NCBI GenBank assembly: GCA_001899305.1
Contig: MKWL01000007.1
Coordinates: 1 to 40,865, forward strand
Source of the DNA: Thiobacillus sp. 0-1251
GTDB taxonomy: Bacteria; Pseudomonadota; Gammaproteobacteria; Burkholderiales; Thiobacillaceae
DNA length: 40,865 bases
Direction: 5' to 3'
In this document: piece by piece, positions 1 to 8,913 of the stretch
Position numbering within the stretch: position 1 is the stretch's first letter
Layout of the letters: the number at the start of each line of letters is the position of its first letter
Translations under genes and position numbers: made by a program
Notes under the pieces: generated by a model
Databases searched by the model: none
What the model was told of the DNA's origin: nothing
The model's input: the letters and a program-made list of their open reading frames with translations, nothing else

Positions 1-97
1 GATTCAGCCGATCGCCATGGACGAAGGTCTGCGTTTCGCCATTCGCGAAGGCGGTCGTACCGTCGGTGCGGGTGTCGTGGCCAAGATCGAAGAGTAA
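1..97 (+). CDS. tuf: Elongation factor Tu, C-terminal end (partial)
   Basis: Only the last 31 codons and the stop are in the window; the first whole codon begins at base 2. The peptide contains [20 protein letters not shown] followed by GVVAKIEE, which is the strongly conserved end of domain 3 of EF-Tu, the GTPase that carries aminoacyl-tRNA to the ribosome. Position directly ahead of rpsJ is the usual place of the str-operon tuf copy in betaproteobacteria. Only nine bases separate it from rpsJ, so the two are almost certainly on one transcript. Identity is secure; nothing can be said about the rest of the gene. Confidence 0.97.
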   Translation, partial: IQPIAMDEGLRFAIREGGRTVGAGVVAKIEE

Positions 98-106
98 GGC
101 TCAATA

Positions 107-415
107 ATGCAAAACCAGAAAATCCGCATCCGCCTGAAGGCGTTTGACTACAAACTGATCGACCAGTCCGCGCTCGAAATCGTGGAAACCGCCAAGCGCA
201 CGGGCGCCGTGGTCAAGGGCCCGGTCCCGCTGCCGACCTCGATCGAGCGTTTTGATGTGCTGCGTTCGCCCCACGTCAACAAGGCGTCGCGCGACCAGTT
301 CGAGATCCGTACCCATCGCCGTCTGATGGACATCATGGACCCGACCGACAAGACGGTCGATGCCCTGATGAAGCTGGATCTGCCTGCCGGCGTGGACGTC
401 GAAATCAAGTTGTAA
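107..415 (+). CDS. rpsJ: 30S ribosomal protein S10
   Basis: The 102-residue product is the full usual length for S10, which sits in the 30S head and also (as NusE) joins the boxA antitermination complex; a boxA site lies at the other end of this window. Recognisable parts are [16 protein letters not shown] at the N terminus and [18 protein letters not shown] near the end. The ATG is preceded by AAGG that overlaps the tuf stop codon, so translation is probably coupled to tuf. The stop codon itself forms part of a promoter -35 box for rplC (TTGTAA at 410-415). Confidence 0.98.
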   Translation: MQNQKIRIRLKAFDYKLIDQSALEIVETAKRTGAVVKGPVPLPTSIERFDVLRSPHVNKASRDQFEIRTHRRLMDIMDPTDKTVDALMKLDLPAGVDVEIKL

Positions 416-438
416 AAAGCGGGCGGCTTGGGTATACT
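410..438 (+). promoter_or_regulatory. Internal promoter for rplC and downstream S10 genes
   Basis: TTGTAA at 410-415, a 17-base spacer, and TATACT at 433-438 give a good sigma-70 promoter with the optimal spacing. The -35 box overlaps the rpsJ stop codon. The -10 box lies inside a perfect dyad, GGGCGGC at 421-427 and GCCGCCC at 439-445. A start site near 445 would give a leader of about 95 bases before rplC. The match is read from the sequence; activity is inferred. Confidence 0.65.
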
Positions 439-502
439 GCCGCCCCTTCAGTTGTACCAATAGTCGCCGGTCAATTGTAATCGGCACCTAAAACCCTTGT
501 CC

Positions 503-516
503 GCAGCTTCGGCTGC
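503..516 (+). other. C(UUCG)G hairpin in the rplC leader
   Basis: GCAGC, TTCG, GCTGC make a five-pair stem capped by the exceptionally stable cUUCGg tetraloop, 24 bases before the rplC start. It lies in the 125-base gap between rpsJ and rplC, where most S10 operons have almost no space. It has no U-tract, so it is not a terminator. It could be part of a feedback-control leader or simply protect the messenger. Confidence 0.55.
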
Positions 517-540
517 CGGCTTGAGATAGGAAATACAAAG

Positions 541-1185
541 ATGAGTATCGGGCTCGTTGGCCGCAAGGTCGGCATGACCCGCATTTTTACCGAGAACGGT
601 GCGTCCGTTCCGGTGACGGTGCTGGAAATGTCAAACAATCGTGTGACGCAAGTGCGCACGCCAGAAAATGACGGTTATTCCGCTGTGCAGGTTGCTTACG
701 GCAGCCGTCGCAATAGCCGCGTCAATAAATCGGAAGCCGGACATTACGCCAAGGCGGGTGTGGATGCGGGCGAGCTGCTGCGTGAATTCCGCGTGCCTGC
801 CGACGTCGCCGCCCAATACCAGGCGGGCGCCACGGTTTCTGTCGAGGTGCTTCAGGCGGGGCAGAAGGTGGATGTTACCGGTGTGACGCAGGGCAAGGGC
901 TTTGCGGGCACCATCAAGCGCCACAACTTCAAATCGCAACGCGCCACCCATGGCAACTCGCGTTCGCACAACGTGCCGGGCTCGATCGGCATGGCGCAGG
1001 ATCCGGGTCGTGTTTTCCCGGGCAAGCGCATGTCCGGCCATATGGGTGCGGTCACCTGCACCAAGCAGAACCTTGAGGTTGTGCGTGTCGATGCGGAGCG
1101 TGGTCTGGTGCTGTTGAAAGGCGCCGTTCCGGGTTCCAAGGGTGGTCATGTCGTGGTGCGCCCGGCAGTGAAAGGGGGTGCCTGA
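541..1185 (+). CDS. rplC: 50S ribosomal protein L3
   Basis: The 214-residue product matches L3, an early assembly protein near the peptidyl transferase centre. Diagnostic stretches are [15 protein letters not shown] at the N terminus, [14 protein letters not shown] in the middle and [17 protein letters not shown] leading into the long central extension. The glutamine that the methyltransferase PrmB modifies in Escherichia coli (Q150 there) is kept at about residue 153. The stop codon overlaps the rplD start (TGATG), so L3 and L4 are translationally coupled. It follows its own promoter and leader rather than sitting close to rpsJ. Confidence 0.98.
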   Translation: MSIGLVGRKVGMTRIFTENGASVPVTVLEMSNNRVTQVRTPENDGYSAVQVAYGSRRNSRVNKSEAGHYAKAGVDAGELLREFRVPADVAAQYQAGATVSVEVLQAGQKVDVTGVTQGKGFAGTIKRHNFKSQRATHGNSRSHNVPGSIGMAQDPGRVFPGKRMSGHMGAVTCTKQNLEVVRVDAERGLVLLKGAVPGSKGGHVVVRPAVKGGA

Positions 1186-1802
1186 TGGATTTGACGATCA
1201 TTAACGAGCAGGGGCAGGATGTGACCAGCCTCGCAGCTTCCGACGAAACCTTTGGTCGCGACTACAACGAAGCGCTGGTGCACCAGGTGGTGACCGCGTT
1301 CCAGGCGAATGCGCGCAGCGGAAACCGTGCGCAGCAGACGCGTGCCGAAGTGACGGCTTCCACGCACAAGCCGTGGCGCCAAAAAGGCACCGGCCGTGCG
1401 CGTTCCGGTCGTACCTCCAGCCCGATCTGGCGTGGGGGTGGCGTGACCTTCCCGAACAAGCCGAACGAGAACTTCACCCACAAGGTGAACCGCAAGATGT
1501 ATCGTGCCGGCCTGGCGACCATCCTGTCGCAGCTGGCGCGCGAGGGAAAGCTCAAGGTTGTCGAAAGCCTGGGCATCGAGTCCCCCAAAACCAAGGTGCT
1601 GGCCAACAAGCTCAAGTCGATGGGTTATGGCAAGGTCATGATCATTGCCGACAGCGTGGACGACAACCTGTGGCTGTCCTCGCGCAACCTGCCGAACGTC
1701 TACGTGGTCGAGCCACATCAGGCCGATCCGTGGAGTCTGGTCAAATTCGGTAACGTGCTGATCACCAAGGCGGCGGTCAAGCAGTTTGAGGAGATGGTGT
1801 GA
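1185..1802 (+). CDS. rplD: 50S ribosomal protein L4
   Basis: This is a 205-residue L4. The basic loop that reaches the exit tunnel is clear at about residues 60-90 ([15 protein letters not shown], then [12 protein letters not shown]). In gammaproteobacteria free L4 represses the whole S10 operon through the leader ahead of rpsJ; whether that holds here is unknown, though the structured gap before rplC would be a candidate target. The gene starts on the last base of rplC and its stop overlaps the start of rplW. Confidence 0.97.
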   Translation: MDLTIINEQGQDVTSLAASDETFGRDYNEALVHQVVTAFQANARSGNRAQQTRAEVTASTHKPWRQKGTGRARSGRTSSPIWRGGGVTFPNKPNENFTHKVNRKMYRAGLATILSQLAREGKLKVVESLGIESPKTKVLANKLKSMGYGKVMIIADSVDDNLWLSSRNLPNVYVVEPHQADPWSLVKFGNVLITKAAVKQFEEMV

Positions 1803-2107
1803 TGAGTGCGATCAGTCAGGAGCGTCTGCTCAAAGTCATTCTCGCGCCGGTGATCTCCGAAAAGAGCACGCGCGTGGCCGACAAGCTGAATCAGGTTGTT
1901 TTTCGTGTGTTGCCCGATGCAACCAAGCAGGAAATCGGCGCAGCGGTTGCCAGTCTGTTCAAGGTTGAAGTGACGGGTGTGCAAGTGCTGAACGTCAAGG
2001 GCAAGGTCAAGCGCTCCGGTCGTGTCATGGGTCGCCGTGACAACTGGAAGAAAGCGTATGTCACCCTGAAGCCGGGTCAGGACATCGACTTCGCGTCCGG
2101 TCAGTAA
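1802..2107 (+). CDS. rplW: 50S ribosomal protein L23
   Basis: The ATG at 1802 overlaps the rplD TGA by one base and gives 101 residues beginning [24 protein letters not shown] one codon earlier is possible but has no support. L23 lies at the mouth of the exit tunnel and docks trigger factor and SRP. The C-terminal part, [17 protein letters not shown], is typical of the bacterial protein. Confidence 0.97.
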   Translation: MSAISQERLLKVILAPVISEKSTRVADKLNQVVFRVLPDATKQEIGAAVASLFKVEVTGVQVLNVKGKVKRSGRVMGRRDNWKKAYVTLKPGQDIDFASGQ

Positions 2108-2118
2108 GGGAGAAAATC

Positions 2119-2946
2119 ATGGCATTGATCAAAGTCAAACCTACCTCTGCCGGTCGCCGCGCGGTCGTCAAGGTCGTTACACCTGGCCTGCATAAAGGCA
2201 AACCCGTTGCTGCACTGCTCGAGCCCAAGAAGCGCGGTTCGGGCCGCAACAACAACGGGCATATTACGGTTCGCCACAAAGGCGGCGGTCACAAGCAGCA
2301 TTACCGCGTGGTCGATTTCCGTCGCAACAAGGACGGCATTCCGGCAACTGTCGAGCGCCTGGAGTACGACCCCAACCGCTCCGCGCACCTCGCCCTGCTG
2401 TGCTACGCGGACGGAGAGCGTCGTTACATCATTGCCCCTCGCGGCATTGCCGCGGGTGCTCAGCTGGTGAGCGGCGCCGAAGCGCCGATCAAGGCCGGCA
2501 ACTGCCTGCCGCTGCGCAGCATCCCGGTCGGCAGCACGGTGCACTGCGTCGAAATGATGCCGGGCAAGGGCGCGCAGATCGCACGTTCCGCTGGCACCTC
2601 GGTCCAGTTGCTGGCGCGCGAAGGCAGCTACGCTCAATTGCGTCTGCGTTCGGGTGAAATCCGCAAGGTGCACGTCGACTGTCGCGCGACCCTGGGCGAG
2701 TGCGGCAACGAAGAGCACAGCCTGCGCTCGATCGGCAAGGCTGGCGCAATGCGCTGGCGCGGTGTTCGTCCGACCGTGCGCGGTGTCGTGATGAACCCGG
2801 TCGACCACCCGCATGGTGGTGGTGAGGGTCGCACCGCGGCGGGTCGTCATCCGGTCAGCCCGTGGGGTACGCCGACCAAGGGGTATCGTACCCGCAGTAA
2901 CAAGCGCACCTCCAACATGATCGTCCGCCGCCGTCACGCGCGCTGA
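2119..2946 (+). CDS. rplB: 50S ribosomal protein L2
   Basis: At 275 residues this is full-length L2, needed for subunit joining and peptidyl transferase activity. The N-terminal block [13 protein letters not shown], the [18 protein letters not shown] stretch, and the C-terminal [14 protein letters not shown] motif with its essential histidine are all present. A clear GGGAG site sits seven bases ahead of the ATG. It is spaced 11 bases after rplW in the S10 operon. Confidence 0.98.
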   Translation: MALIKVKPTSAGRRAVVKVVTPGLHKGKPVAALLEPKKRGSGRNNNGHITVRHKGGGHKQHYRVVDFRRNKDGIPATVERLEYDPNRSAHLALLCYADGERRYIIAPRGIAAGAQLVSGAEAPIKAGNCLPLRSIPVGSTVHCVEMMPGKGAQIARSAGTSVQLLAREGSYAQLRLRSGEIRKVHVDCRATLGECGNEEHSLRSIGKAGAMRWRGVRPTVRGVVMNPVDHPHGGGEGRTAAGRHPVSPWGTPTKGYRTRSNKRTSNMIVRRRHAR

Positions 2947-2961
2947 TTGAGGTAGAAAGAT

Positions 2962-3237
2962 ATGGCACGTTCAATTAAAAAAGGCCCGTTCGTCGACGGG
3001 CACCTGCTGAAAAAAATTGAAGCCGTTCGCGGTTCCAATGACAAGCGCCCGATCAAGACCTGGTCGCGTCGTTCCACCGTGTTGCCCGATTTCATCGGTC
3101 TGACGATTGCGGTGCACAACGGCCGCCAGCATGTGCCGGTGTTCGTGACCGAAAACATGGTCGGCCACAAGCTGGGTGAGTTTTCCCTGACGCGTACCTT
3201 CAAGGGCCACGTTGCGGACAAGAAGGCGAAGAAATAA
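2962..3237 (+). CDS. rpsS: 30S ribosomal protein S19
   Basis: The 91-residue product is complete. It has the S19 signatures [15 protein letters not shown] at the start, [17 protein letters not shown] and [19 protein letters not shown] in the middle, and GEFSLTRTF near the end. S19 forms a dimer with S13 in the 30S head and contacts the A-site finger bridge. A GAGG site lies ahead of the ATG. Confidence 0.98.
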   Translation: MARSIKKGPFVDGHLLKKIEAVRGSNDKRPIKTWSRRSTVLPDFIGLTIAVHNGRQHVPVFVTENMVGHKLGEFSLTRTFKGHVADKKAKK

Positions 3238-3247
3238 GGAGCGCATG

Positions 3248-3577
3248 ATGGAAGTTTCTGCAATTTTGCGTGGTACCCGCCTGTCCGCACAGAAAGGCCG
3301 TCTGGTTGCTGACCAGATCCGCGGTCTGCGCGTGGAAAAGGCGCTGAACATTCTGGCCTTCAGCCCGAAAAAAGGCGCGGGCATCATCAAGAAGGTGCTC
3401 GAGTCGGCCATCGCCAATGCCGAGCACAACGAAGGTGCCGACATCGATACCCTGAAAGTCAAGACGATCTATGTCGACCAGGGGTCGGTGCTGAAGCGCT
3501 TCACTGCCCGCGCCAAAGGCCGTGGCAACCGTATTAGCAAACCGACCTGTCACATCACCGTGACGGTCGGCGATTAA
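3248..3577 (+). CDS. rplV: 50S ribosomal protein L22
   Basis: The product is 109 residues, starting [22 protein letters not shown]. Two ATGs stand in tandem at 3245 and 3248. The second is preferred because the AAGGAG site at 3236-3241 is then six bases away, against three for the first. L22 lines the exit tunnel with its long hairpin, seen here as the basic stretch [20 protein letters not shown]. The Shine-Dalgarno site begins inside the rpsS stop codon. Confidence 0.97.
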   Translation: MEVSAILRGTRLSAQKGRLVADQIRGLRVEKALNILAFSPKKGAGIIKKVLESAIANAEHNEGADIDTLKVKTIYVDQGSVLKRFTARAKGRGNRISKPTCHITVTVGD

Positions 3578-3586
3578 GGAAGCGGC

Positions 3587-4291
3587 ATGGGACAAAAAAT
3601 ACATCCGATTGGGTTCCGTCTTGGTGTTCAACGCATCTGGACGGCCAAGTGGTACGGTTCGAACCGCAATTTCTCAAGCACCCTGCTTGAGGACATCAAG
3701 GTTCGTGACTATCTGAAGAAGAAGCTTGCCCATGCTTCGGTCTCGAAGGTGCTGATCGAGCGCCCGGCGAAGAATGCGCGCATCACGATCTTCAGCGGCC
3801 GCCCCGGCGTGGTGATCGGCAAGAAGGGTGAAGACATCGAAGTGCTGCGCGGCGAACTGGCGCGCCTGATGTCGGTGCCCGTGCACGTCAACATTGAAGA
3901 AGTACGCAAACCGGAGACCGATGCCCAGATCATCGCCGACGGCATCGCCCAGCAGCTGGAGAAGCGCGTGATGTTCCGTCGCGCCATGAAGCGCGCGATG
4001 CAGAATGCCATGCGCCTGGGTGCCCAGGGCATCAAGATCATGAGCTCGGGCCGTCTGAACGGTGCCGAGATCGCGCGTACCGAATGGTATCGTGAAGGTC
4101 GTGTGCCGCTGCATACCCTGCGTGCCGAGATCGATTACGGCTTTGCCGAAGCGAAAACCACCTACGGCATCATCGGCATCAAGGTGTGGGTTTACAAGGG
4201 CGACGCGCTGAACCGTGGCGAGCAGCCTGTAGCCGCCGAACAGGAAAAGCGCGGCAAGAAATCGGGAGTGAAACATGCTGCAGCCAGCTAG
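3587..4291 (+). CDS. rpsC: 30S ribosomal protein S3
   Basis: This is a 234-residue S3 of normal length. The type II KH domain carries its GxxG loop as GKKG at residues 78-81. The C-terminal half contains the conserved run [20 protein letters not shown] and the mRNA-helicase arginines around [16 protein letters not shown] lysine/alanine-rich tail follows. The last 17 bases overlap the rplP coding region, longer than the one- to four-base overlaps seen elsewhere in the cluster. Confidence 0.98.
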   Translation: MGQKIHPIGFRLGVQRIWTAKWYGSNRNFSSTLLEDIKVRDYLKKKLAHASVSKVLIERPAKNARITIFSGRPGVVIGKKGEDIEVLRGELARLMSVPVHVNIEEVRKPETDAQIIADGIAQQLEKRVMFRRAMKRAMQNAMRLGAQGIKIMSSGRLNGAEIARTEWYREGRVPLHTLRAEIDYGFAEAKTTYGIIGIKVWVYKGDALNRGEQPVAAEQEKRGKKSGVKHAAAS

Positions 4292-4691
4292 AAGAAAATA
4301 TCGCAAGGAACAGAAGGGCCGTAACACCGGCTTGGCAACCCGCGGTGCCGATGTGAGTTTTGGTGATTTCGGCCTGAAAGCCGTCGGTCGTGGCCGTCTG
4401 ACCGCGCGCCAGATCGAAGCTGCGCGTCGTGCAATGACTCGCCACATCAAGCGTGGTGGTCGTATCTGGATCCGTATCTTCCCGGACAAGCCGATTTCAC
4501 GTAAGCCGGCCGAAGTGCGGATGGGTAACGGTAAAGGCGCCCCGGAATACTACGTGGCTGAAATCCAGCCGGGCAAGGTTTTGTACGAAATGGATGGCGT
4601 GAACGAAACGCTGGCGCGCGAGGCATTCCGCCTGGCGGCAGCCAAGTTGCCGATCGCGACCACCTTCGTGACCCGCATGATCGGGAGCTGA
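4275..4691 (+). CDS. rplP: 50S ribosomal protein L16
   Basis: L16 has 138 residues and starts [20 protein letters not shown], the expected N terminus, so the 17-base overlap with rpsC is genuine and not a misplaced start. A GGGAG site at about 4264-4268, inside rpsC, serves it. The arginine hydroxylated by YcfD in E. coli lies in the segment [16 protein letters not shown], which is conserved. L16 organises the A-site region of the 50S subunit. Confidence 0.97.
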   Translation: MLQPARRKYRKEQKGRNTGLATRGADVSFGDFGLKAVGRGRLTARQIEAARRAMTRHIKRGGRIWIRIFPDKPISRKPAEVRMGNGKGAPEYYVAEIQPGKVLYEMDGVNETLAREAFRLAAAKLPIATTFVTRMIGS

Positions 4692-4694
4692 GTG

Positions 4695-4889
4695 ATGAAT
4701 ACGAAAGAAATGCGCGGCAAGAATGCCGCAGAATTGAAGCAGGAACTGGAATCGCTGTTGCGCGCCCACTTTGCATTGCGCATGCAGGTGGCCACCCAGC
4801 AGTCGAGCAAGACTGCTGATTTGGGCAAGCTGCGTCGCGATATTGCCCGTGTCAAGACCATTATGCGCGAGAAGGCGGGTCAAGCATGA
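4695..4889 (+). CDS. rpmC: 50S ribosomal protein L29
   Basis: A 64-residue L29 of two helices: [20 protein letters not shown], then the basic segment [21 protein letters not shown] lies one codon upstream, but the ATG at 4695 is seven bases from GGAG and matches the family start. L29 is near the exit tunnel beside L23. The gene overlaps rpsQ by four bases (ATGA). Confidence 0.96.
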   Translation: MNTKEMRGKNAAELKQELESLLRAHFALRMQVATQQSSKTADLGKLRRDIARVKTIMREKAGQA

Positions 4890-5149
4890 CTGAAGTCAAG
4901 AAGATGGTGCGCACGCTCACGGGGCGTGTGGTGAGCGACAAGATGAACAAGACGGTCACGGTTCTGGTTGAGCGCCGCGTGAAGCATCCGGTCATCGGCA
5001 AGGTGATCCGCCTGTCGAAAAAGTATCATGCCCACGATGAAAACAACGAGTTTCACGAGGGGGACATGGTTCAGATCGAGGAATCGCGCAAGCTTTCGCG
5101 TACCAAGGCGTGGACCGTCAGCAAACTGATTGAGCGCGCTCGCGTATAA
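4886..5149 (+). CDS. rpsQ: 30S ribosomal protein S17
   Basis: The 87-residue product has the OB-fold signature [20 protein letters not shown] and [20 protein letters not shown]17 binds 16S rRNA helices 7 and 11 early in assembly. The ATG overlaps the rpmC stop. This is the last gene of the S10 operon proper: a 166-base gap with a promoter and strong secondary structure follows. Confidence 0.97.
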   Translation: MTEVKKMVRTLTGRVVSDKMNKTVTVLVERRVKHPVIGKVIRLSKKYHAHDENNEFHEGDMVQIEESRKLSRTKAWTVSKLIERARV

Positions 5150-5152
5150 GGC

Positions 5153-5181
5153 TTGCATCAGGTGCTCAAACCCGGTATAGT
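5153..5181 (+). promoter_or_regulatory. Promoter for the spc operon (rplN onward)
   Basis: TTGCAT at 5153-5158, a 17-base spacer and TATAGT at 5176-5181 form a good sigma-70 promoter three bases after the rpsQ stop. The -10 box is the loop of a perfect dyad, AAACCCGG at 5168-5175 and CCGGGTTT at 5183-5190, followed by one more T. In read-through RNA from the S10 operon this would be a short terminator-like hairpin, while on DNA it is a promoter. The start site is expected near 5188. Confidence 0.65.
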
Positions 5182-5187
5182 GCCGGG

Positions 5188-5315
5188 TTTTCCGGTTGGT
5201 GAGCCGGTTTTGAACCCGGTTCGCTGACTCAAGCAATCCCGCATCATGCGGGTGTTCTCCCGAACGGGTTCCAAAACTGGCCGCCTCTGTGGTGGATAAA
5301 GTTGGAGGCAATTAA
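5188..5315 (+). promoter_or_regulatory. Structured 5' leader of rplN
   Basis: The 128-base leader can fold into a long outer stem: bases 5204-5223 are nearly complementary to 5261-5280, with one bulge on each side and one mismatch. Inside it CCCGCA-TCA-TGCGGG at 5238-5252 makes a small perfect hairpin. Downstream, GCCTC at 5283-5287 can pair with GAGGC at 5305-5309, which covers the rplN ribosome-binding site GGAGG at 5304-5308. The layout resembles autoregulated ribosomal-protein leaders, but the ligand, if any, is unknown and I do not recognise it as a named family. Confidence 0.5.
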
Positions 5316-5684
5316 ATGATTCAGATGCAGTCCGTATTGGACGTGGCAGACAACACCGGTGCGCGCTCCGTCATGTGCATCAAGGTGCTGGGCGGCAGTC
5401 ATCGCCGTTATGCAAGTGTGGGCGACATCATCAAGGTCAGCATCAAGGATGCTGCGCCGCGTGGCCGCGTGAAGAAGGGTGATATCTACAACGCCGTGGT
5501 GGTTCGTACCGCCAAGGGTGTTCGTCGCCCCGACGGTTCGCTGGTGCGCTTTGACGGCAATGCTGCCGTGTTGCTGAACAACAAATTAGAGCCGATCGGT
5601 ACCCGTATTTTTGGGCCGGTTACCCGTGAGTTGCGTACCGAGAAGTTCATGAAGATCGTCTCGCTTGCGCCCGAGGTTCTGTGA
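5316..5684 (+). CDS. rplN: 50S ribosomal protein L14
   Basis: L14 is 122 residues and very conserved: [28 protein letters not shown], and the C-terminal [23 protein letters not shown]. It forms intersubunit bridges with 16S rRNA and is the docking site of the silencing factor RsfS. It opens the spc operon behind its own promoter and folded leader. The GGAGG site is seven bases before the ATG and may be masked by the leader. Confidence 0.98.
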   Translation: MIQMQSVLDVADNTGARSVMCIKVLGGSHRRYASVGDIIKVSIKDAAPRGRVKKGDIYNAVVVRTAKGVRRPDGSLVRFDGNAAVLLNNKLEPIGTRIFGPVTRELRTEKFMKIVSLAPEVL

Positions 5685-5693
5685 GAGGGAATC

Positions 5694-6017
5694 ATGGCAC
5701 GAATTCGTAAAAGCGATCAGGTGATCGTCCTGGCCGGAAAAGACAAAGGCAAGCGCGGTACTGTGCTGCGTGTGCTGGATGACGGCCATGTGGTTGTTGA
5801 GGGTGTGAATCGGGCCAAGAAGCATCAAAAGCCGAATCCCATGCGCAACATCCAGGGCGGGATCGTCGAGAAAGAGATGCCGATCCAGGCTTCGAATGTC
5901 GCATTGTTCAATGTCGGCACGCAGAAAGCGGATCGCGTGGGTTACAAGATGCTGGAGGACGGCCGCAAGGTGCGGGTGTACAAGTCCAATGGCGAAATGG
6001 TTGACGCTCAGGGGTGA
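5694..6017 (+). CDS. rplX: 50S ribosomal protein L24
   Basis: The 107-residue product shows the KOW motif near the N terminus ([20 protein letters not shown]) and [15 protein letters not shown] after it. L24 starts 50S assembly by binding the 5' part of 23S rRNA. A GAGAGGG site precedes the ATG, and nine bases separate it from rplN. Confidence 0.97.
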   Translation: MARIRKSDQVIVLAGKDKGKRGTVLRVLDDGHVVVEGVNRAKKHQKPNPMRNIQGGIVEKEMPIQASNVALFNVGTQKADRVGYKMLEDGRKVRVYKSNGEMVDAQG

Positions 6018-6019
6018 TC

Positions 6020-6559
6020 ATGGCGCGTTTTCAAGAATTGTATCGTGAGACGGTGGTGCCCAAGCTGGTCGAGCAGTTTGGCTATAAATCCATCATGGAA
6101 GTGCCGCGCATCCAGAAGATCACCCTGAATATGGGGGTTGGCGAGGCGGTGGCTGACAAGAAGGTGATGGATCACGCGGTGGCGGACATGCAGAAAATCG
6201 CGGGCCAGAAGCCGGTCGTCACCAAGTCCAAAAAGTCGATTGCCGGTTTCAAGATCCGTGAGAACTATCCCGTCGGCTGCATGGTGACCCTGCGCCGCGC
6301 GCAGATGTACGAATTCCTGGATCGTCTGGTTACGGTGGCCATGCCGCGTATCCGCGACTTCCGGGGTATTTCGGGCAAGTCCTTCGATGGCCGTGGCAAC
6401 TACAACATGGGTGTCAAGGAACAGATCATTTTCCCCGAGATCGAGTACGACAAGATCGATGCGTTGCGTGGTATGAACATCACGATCACTACCACCGCCA
6501 AGACTGATGATGAAGCGCGAGCCCTGCTTGCCGCCTTCAGTTTCCCGTTCAAGAATTGA
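6020..6559 (+). CDS. rplE: 50S ribosomal protein L5
   Basis: L5 has 179 residues starting [20 protein letters not shown]. The ATG at 6020 follows AGGGGT closely; a GTG two codons earlier overlaps rplX but is less likely. Conserved blocks include [16 protein letters not shown] and [21 protein letters not shown]5 binds 5S rRNA and contacts P-site tRNA. In E. coli S8 represses this operon at the L5 start; I could not recognise that S8 site here by eye. Confidence 0.97.
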   Translation: MARFQELYRETVVPKLVEQFGYKSIMEVPRIQKITLNMGVGEAVADKKVMDHAVADMQKIAGQKPVVTKSKKSIAGFKIRENYPVGCMVTLRRAQMYEFLDRLVTVAMPRIRDFRGISGKSFDGRGNYNMGVKEQIIFPEIEYDKIDALRGMNITITTTAKTDDEARALLAAFSFPFKN

Positions 6560-6566
6560 GGTAGGC

Positions 6567-6872
6567 ATGGCCAAGTTATCCTTGATCAATCGTGAAGAAA
6601 AACGCGCGCGCATGGTGAAGAAATATGCCGCCAAGCGCGCCGAGCTCAAAGCCGTCATCGCCAGCGTGGCGACCAGCGACGAAGATCGCATGGCGGCATA
6701 CAAGGCGTTGCAGGAATTGCCGCGTAATTCCAGCCCGGTAAGGCAGCGTAACCGTTGCCAATTGACGGGCCGTCCGCGTGGCGTGTTCAGCAAGTTTGGC
6801 CTGGCGCGCGGAAAGCTGCGTGAATATGCGATGCGGGGCGAGATCCCGGGCATCGTCAAGGCTAGCTGGTAA
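6567..6872 (+). CDS. rpsN: 30S ribosomal protein S14 (zinc-free form)
   Basis: The start at 6567 ([20 protein letters not shown]) follows GAGG seven bases earlier and gives 101 residues, the length of the long zinc-independent S14. The short zinc form would carry two CxxC pairs; here the only cysteine is in [17 protein letters not shown]. An upstream in-frame ATG inside rplE can be ignored. Confidence 0.97.
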   Translation: MAKLSLINREEKRARMVKKYAAKRAELKAVIASVATSDEDRMAAYKALQELPRNSSPVRQRNRCQLTGRPRGVFSKFGLARGKLREYAMRGEIPGIVKASW

Positions 6873-6884
6873 GGGGTAGACGAT

Positions 6885-7280
6885 ATGAGTATGAGTGATC
6901 CCATCGCGGACATGCTGACCCGCATTCGCAATGCGCAGGCGGTTGAAAAGGCGGCTGTCACGATGCCTTCCTCCAAGGTCAAAGTGGCGATTGCCAAGGT
7001 GCTGAAGGACGAAGGCTACATCGAGGATTTCGCCGTTCGTGGCGAGGCCGGCAAGCCTGAGCTCGAGTTGCAGCTGAAATATTACGCAGGCCGTCCGGTG
7101 ATCGAGCGCATCGAGCGTGTCAGCAAGCCCGGTCTGCGCATCTACAAGGGTGCCGAGGATTTGCCGCGCGTCATGAATGGCCTGGGTGTTGCGATTGTCT
7201 CCACCTCGAGTGGTGTGATGACTGACCGCCATGCGCGCGCCAAGGGCGTGGGTGGTGAAGTCCTGTGCGTGGTTGCGTAA
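6885..7280 (+). CDS. rpsH: 30S ribosomal protein S8
   Basis: S8 is 131 residues, beginning [20 protein letters not shown] as in E. coli, which also keeps the extra MS. The C-terminal RNA-binding region reads [20 protein letters not shown], the classical S8 signature. S8 is a primary binder of helix 21 of 16S rRNA and the known repressor of the spc operon in enterobacteria. Confidence 0.98.
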   Translation: MSMSDPIADMLTRIRNAQAVEKAAVTMPSSKVKVAIAKVLKDEGYIEDFAVRGEAGKPELELQLKYYAGRPVIERIERVSKPGLRIYKGAEDLPRVMNGLGVAIVSTSSGVMTDRHARAKGVGGEVLCVVA

Positions 7281-7292
7281 GAAGGAGCGGAT

Positions 7293-7823
7293 ATGTCACG
7301 TGTAGCCAATAATCCTATTACGTTGCCCAAGGGCGTCGAAGTCACGCTGGGTAAGGATATCTCGGTCAAGGGGCCGCTGGGTGCCATGAGCCGCGGGATG
7401 TCTTCCGATGTGTCGGTCGCGCTCAATGACGGCGTGCTGACCTTTGCGCCTGTCGGCGCAAGCATTCAGGCGAATGCCATGGCGGGGACCTTGCGTGCGC
7501 TGGTCAACAACATGGTGCAAGGTGTCTCCAAGGGATTCGAGAAGAAGCTGACGCTGGTTGGGGTCGGTTATCGCGCTCAAGCCCAGGGCGATGCGCTCAA
7601 TTTGACGCTTGGTTTCTCGCATCCGGTCGTGCACAAGATGCCGGCTGGCATCAAGGTTGAGACCCCGACGCAGACTGAAATTGTGATCAAGGGCATTGAT
7701 CGCCAGGCTGTTGGGCAGGTGGCCGCCGACGTGCGCGCATACCGTCCGCCGGAGCCCTACAAGGGCAAGGGCGTTCGCTATAGCGACGAAGTGGTCATCA
7801 AGAAAGAGACCAAGAAGAAGTAA
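7293..7823 (+). CDS. rplF: 50S ribosomal protein L6
   Basis: This 176-residue L6 has the duplicated fold: the first half opens [17 protein letters not shown], and the C-terminal signature [17 protein letters not shown] is intact. L6 sits near the factor-binding site beside the sarcin-ricin loop. An AAGGAG site precedes the ATG. Confidence 0.97.
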   Translation: MSRVANNPITLPKGVEVTLGKDISVKGPLGAMSRGMSSDVSVALNDGVLTFAPVGASIQANAMAGTLRALVNNMVQGVSKGFEKKLTLVGVGYRAQAQGDALNLTLGFSHPVVHKMPAGIKVETPTQTEIVIKGIDRQAVGQVAADVRAYRPPEPYKGKGVRYSDEVVIKKETKKK

Positions 7824-7839
7824 GGCTTAAGGACAGATA

Positions 7840-8193
7840 ATGAACACCAAGCAATCACGGATTCGCAGAGCGCGCAAAACCCGCGCCAAAATCGCGGCCG
7901 TCAAGGCGATTCGCCTGGCAATTCACCGCACCAACAGCCACATCTACGCCCAGATCATTTCGGCGGATGGCGGAACGGTCATGACCAGCGCGTCCTCGAA
8001 CGACAAGGAACTGCGCGGCCAGCTGGCCAATGGCGGTAATGTGGCCGCCGCGGCGGCTGTGGGCAAGCGTCTGGCCGAAAAAGCCAAGGGCTTGGGCATT
8101 GAAAAAGTGGCTTTCGACCGAGCCGGCTTCAAGTTTCACGGGCGTGTGAAAGCCCTGGCTGAAGCGGCCCGCGAAGGCGGTTTGGCATTTTAA
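7840..8193 (+). CDS. rplR: 50S ribosomal protein L18
   Basis: The product is 117 residues. The basic N-terminal arm [12 protein letters not shown] that wraps 5S rRNA leads into a body with [10 protein letters not shown] and the end [25 protein letters not shown]18 works with L5 and L25 to seat 5S rRNA. It lies between rplF and rpsE as expected for the spc operon. Confidence 0.97.
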   Translation: MNTKQSRIRRARKTRAKIAAVKAIRLAIHRTNSHIYAQIISADGGTVMTSASSNDKELRGQLANGGNVAAAAAVGKRLAEKAKGLGIEKVAFDRAGFKFHGRVKALAEAAREGGLAF

Positions 8194-8208
8194 CGAGGCA
8201 GAATCAAG

Positions 8209-8724
8209 ATGGCCCGTACAGCACCTACGAGTAACGAAGAGCGCGGCGACGGCTTGCGCGAGAAGATGATTTCGGTCAACCGCGTCACCAAAGTGGTGAA
8301 GGGCGGCCGGATCATGGGTTTTGCCGCGCTGACCGTGGTTGGCGACGGCGATGGCGGTATCGGCATGGGCAAGGGCAAATCCCGTGAAGTGCCAGTTGCC
8401 GTGCAGAAGGCCATGGAGGAAGCGCGTCGCAAGCTGGTCAAGATCAGCCTGAAGAATGGCACTTTCCACCATACGGTGGTGGGCCAGCATGGCGCCTCGC
8501 GCGTGCTGATCCAGCCGGCATCGGAAGGTACCGGCATTATCGCCGGCGGCGCGATGCGTGCGGTGTTCGAGGTCATGGGTGTCCAGAACGTGCTCGCCAA
8601 GTGCCTGGGTTCGACCAATCCCTATAACGTCGTGCGTGCCACGATCGACGGTCTGATGAAGATGTCCACGCCGTCCGAGATCGCGGCCAAGCGTGGCAAG
8701 TCTGTCGAAGACATTGCGGGGTAA
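8209..8724 (+). CDS. rpsE: 30S ribosomal protein S5
   Basis: S5 has 171 residues with the double-stranded RNA-binding-like N domain ([20 protein letters not shown]) and the C domain starting at about residue 90 ([18 protein letters not shown]). The glycine-rich loop [13 protein letters not shown], where spectinomycin-resistance and ram changes map in E. coli, is normal. It precedes rpmD by only three bases. Confidence 0.98.
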   Translation: MARTAPTSNEERGDGLREKMISVNRVTKVVKGGRIMGFAALTVVGDGDGGIGMGKGKSREVPVAVQKAMEEARRKLVKISLKNGTFHHTVVGQHGASRVLIQPASEGTGIIAGGAMRAVFEVMGVQNVLAKCLGSTNPYNVVRATIDGLMKMSTPSEIAAKRGKSVEDIAG

Positions 8725-8727
8725 GCC

Positions 8728-8913
8728 ATGAGCGAGCAGAAGAAAATCAAGGTGACGCTGATCAAGAGCCTGATTGGCACCAAGGCGCCGCACCGCGCCT
8801 GTGTGCGCGGCCTGGGCCTGCGTCGGATGAACCATACCGTTGAAGTGCTGGATACGCCGGAAAACCGCGGAATGATTACCAAGGTTGCCTATCTGGTGAA
8901 GTGCGAGGCTTAA
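8728..8913 (+). CDS. rpmD: 50S ribosomal protein L30
   Basis: A 61-residue L30 with the family pattern [13 protein letters not shown], then [18 protein letters not shown]. It starts three bases after rpsE and its TAA is directly followed by the rplO ATG with no gap, so the three genes are tightly coupled. L30 is an accessory protein lost in some bacteria but kept here. Confidence 0.96.
   Translation: MSEQKKIKVTLIKSLIGTKAPHRACVRGLGLRRMNHTVEVLDTPENRGMITKVAYLVKCEA

Noticed and set aside
421-445. GGGCGGC...GCCGCCC as a terminator after rpsJ
   Set aside because: No U-tract follows and the loop is a -10 promoter box at ideal spacing, so promoter is the better reading.
3212-3247. Longer L22 beginning inside rpsS
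   Set aside because: The extra Arg-rich residues come from the rpsS tail in another frame, and the AAGGAG site points to 3248.
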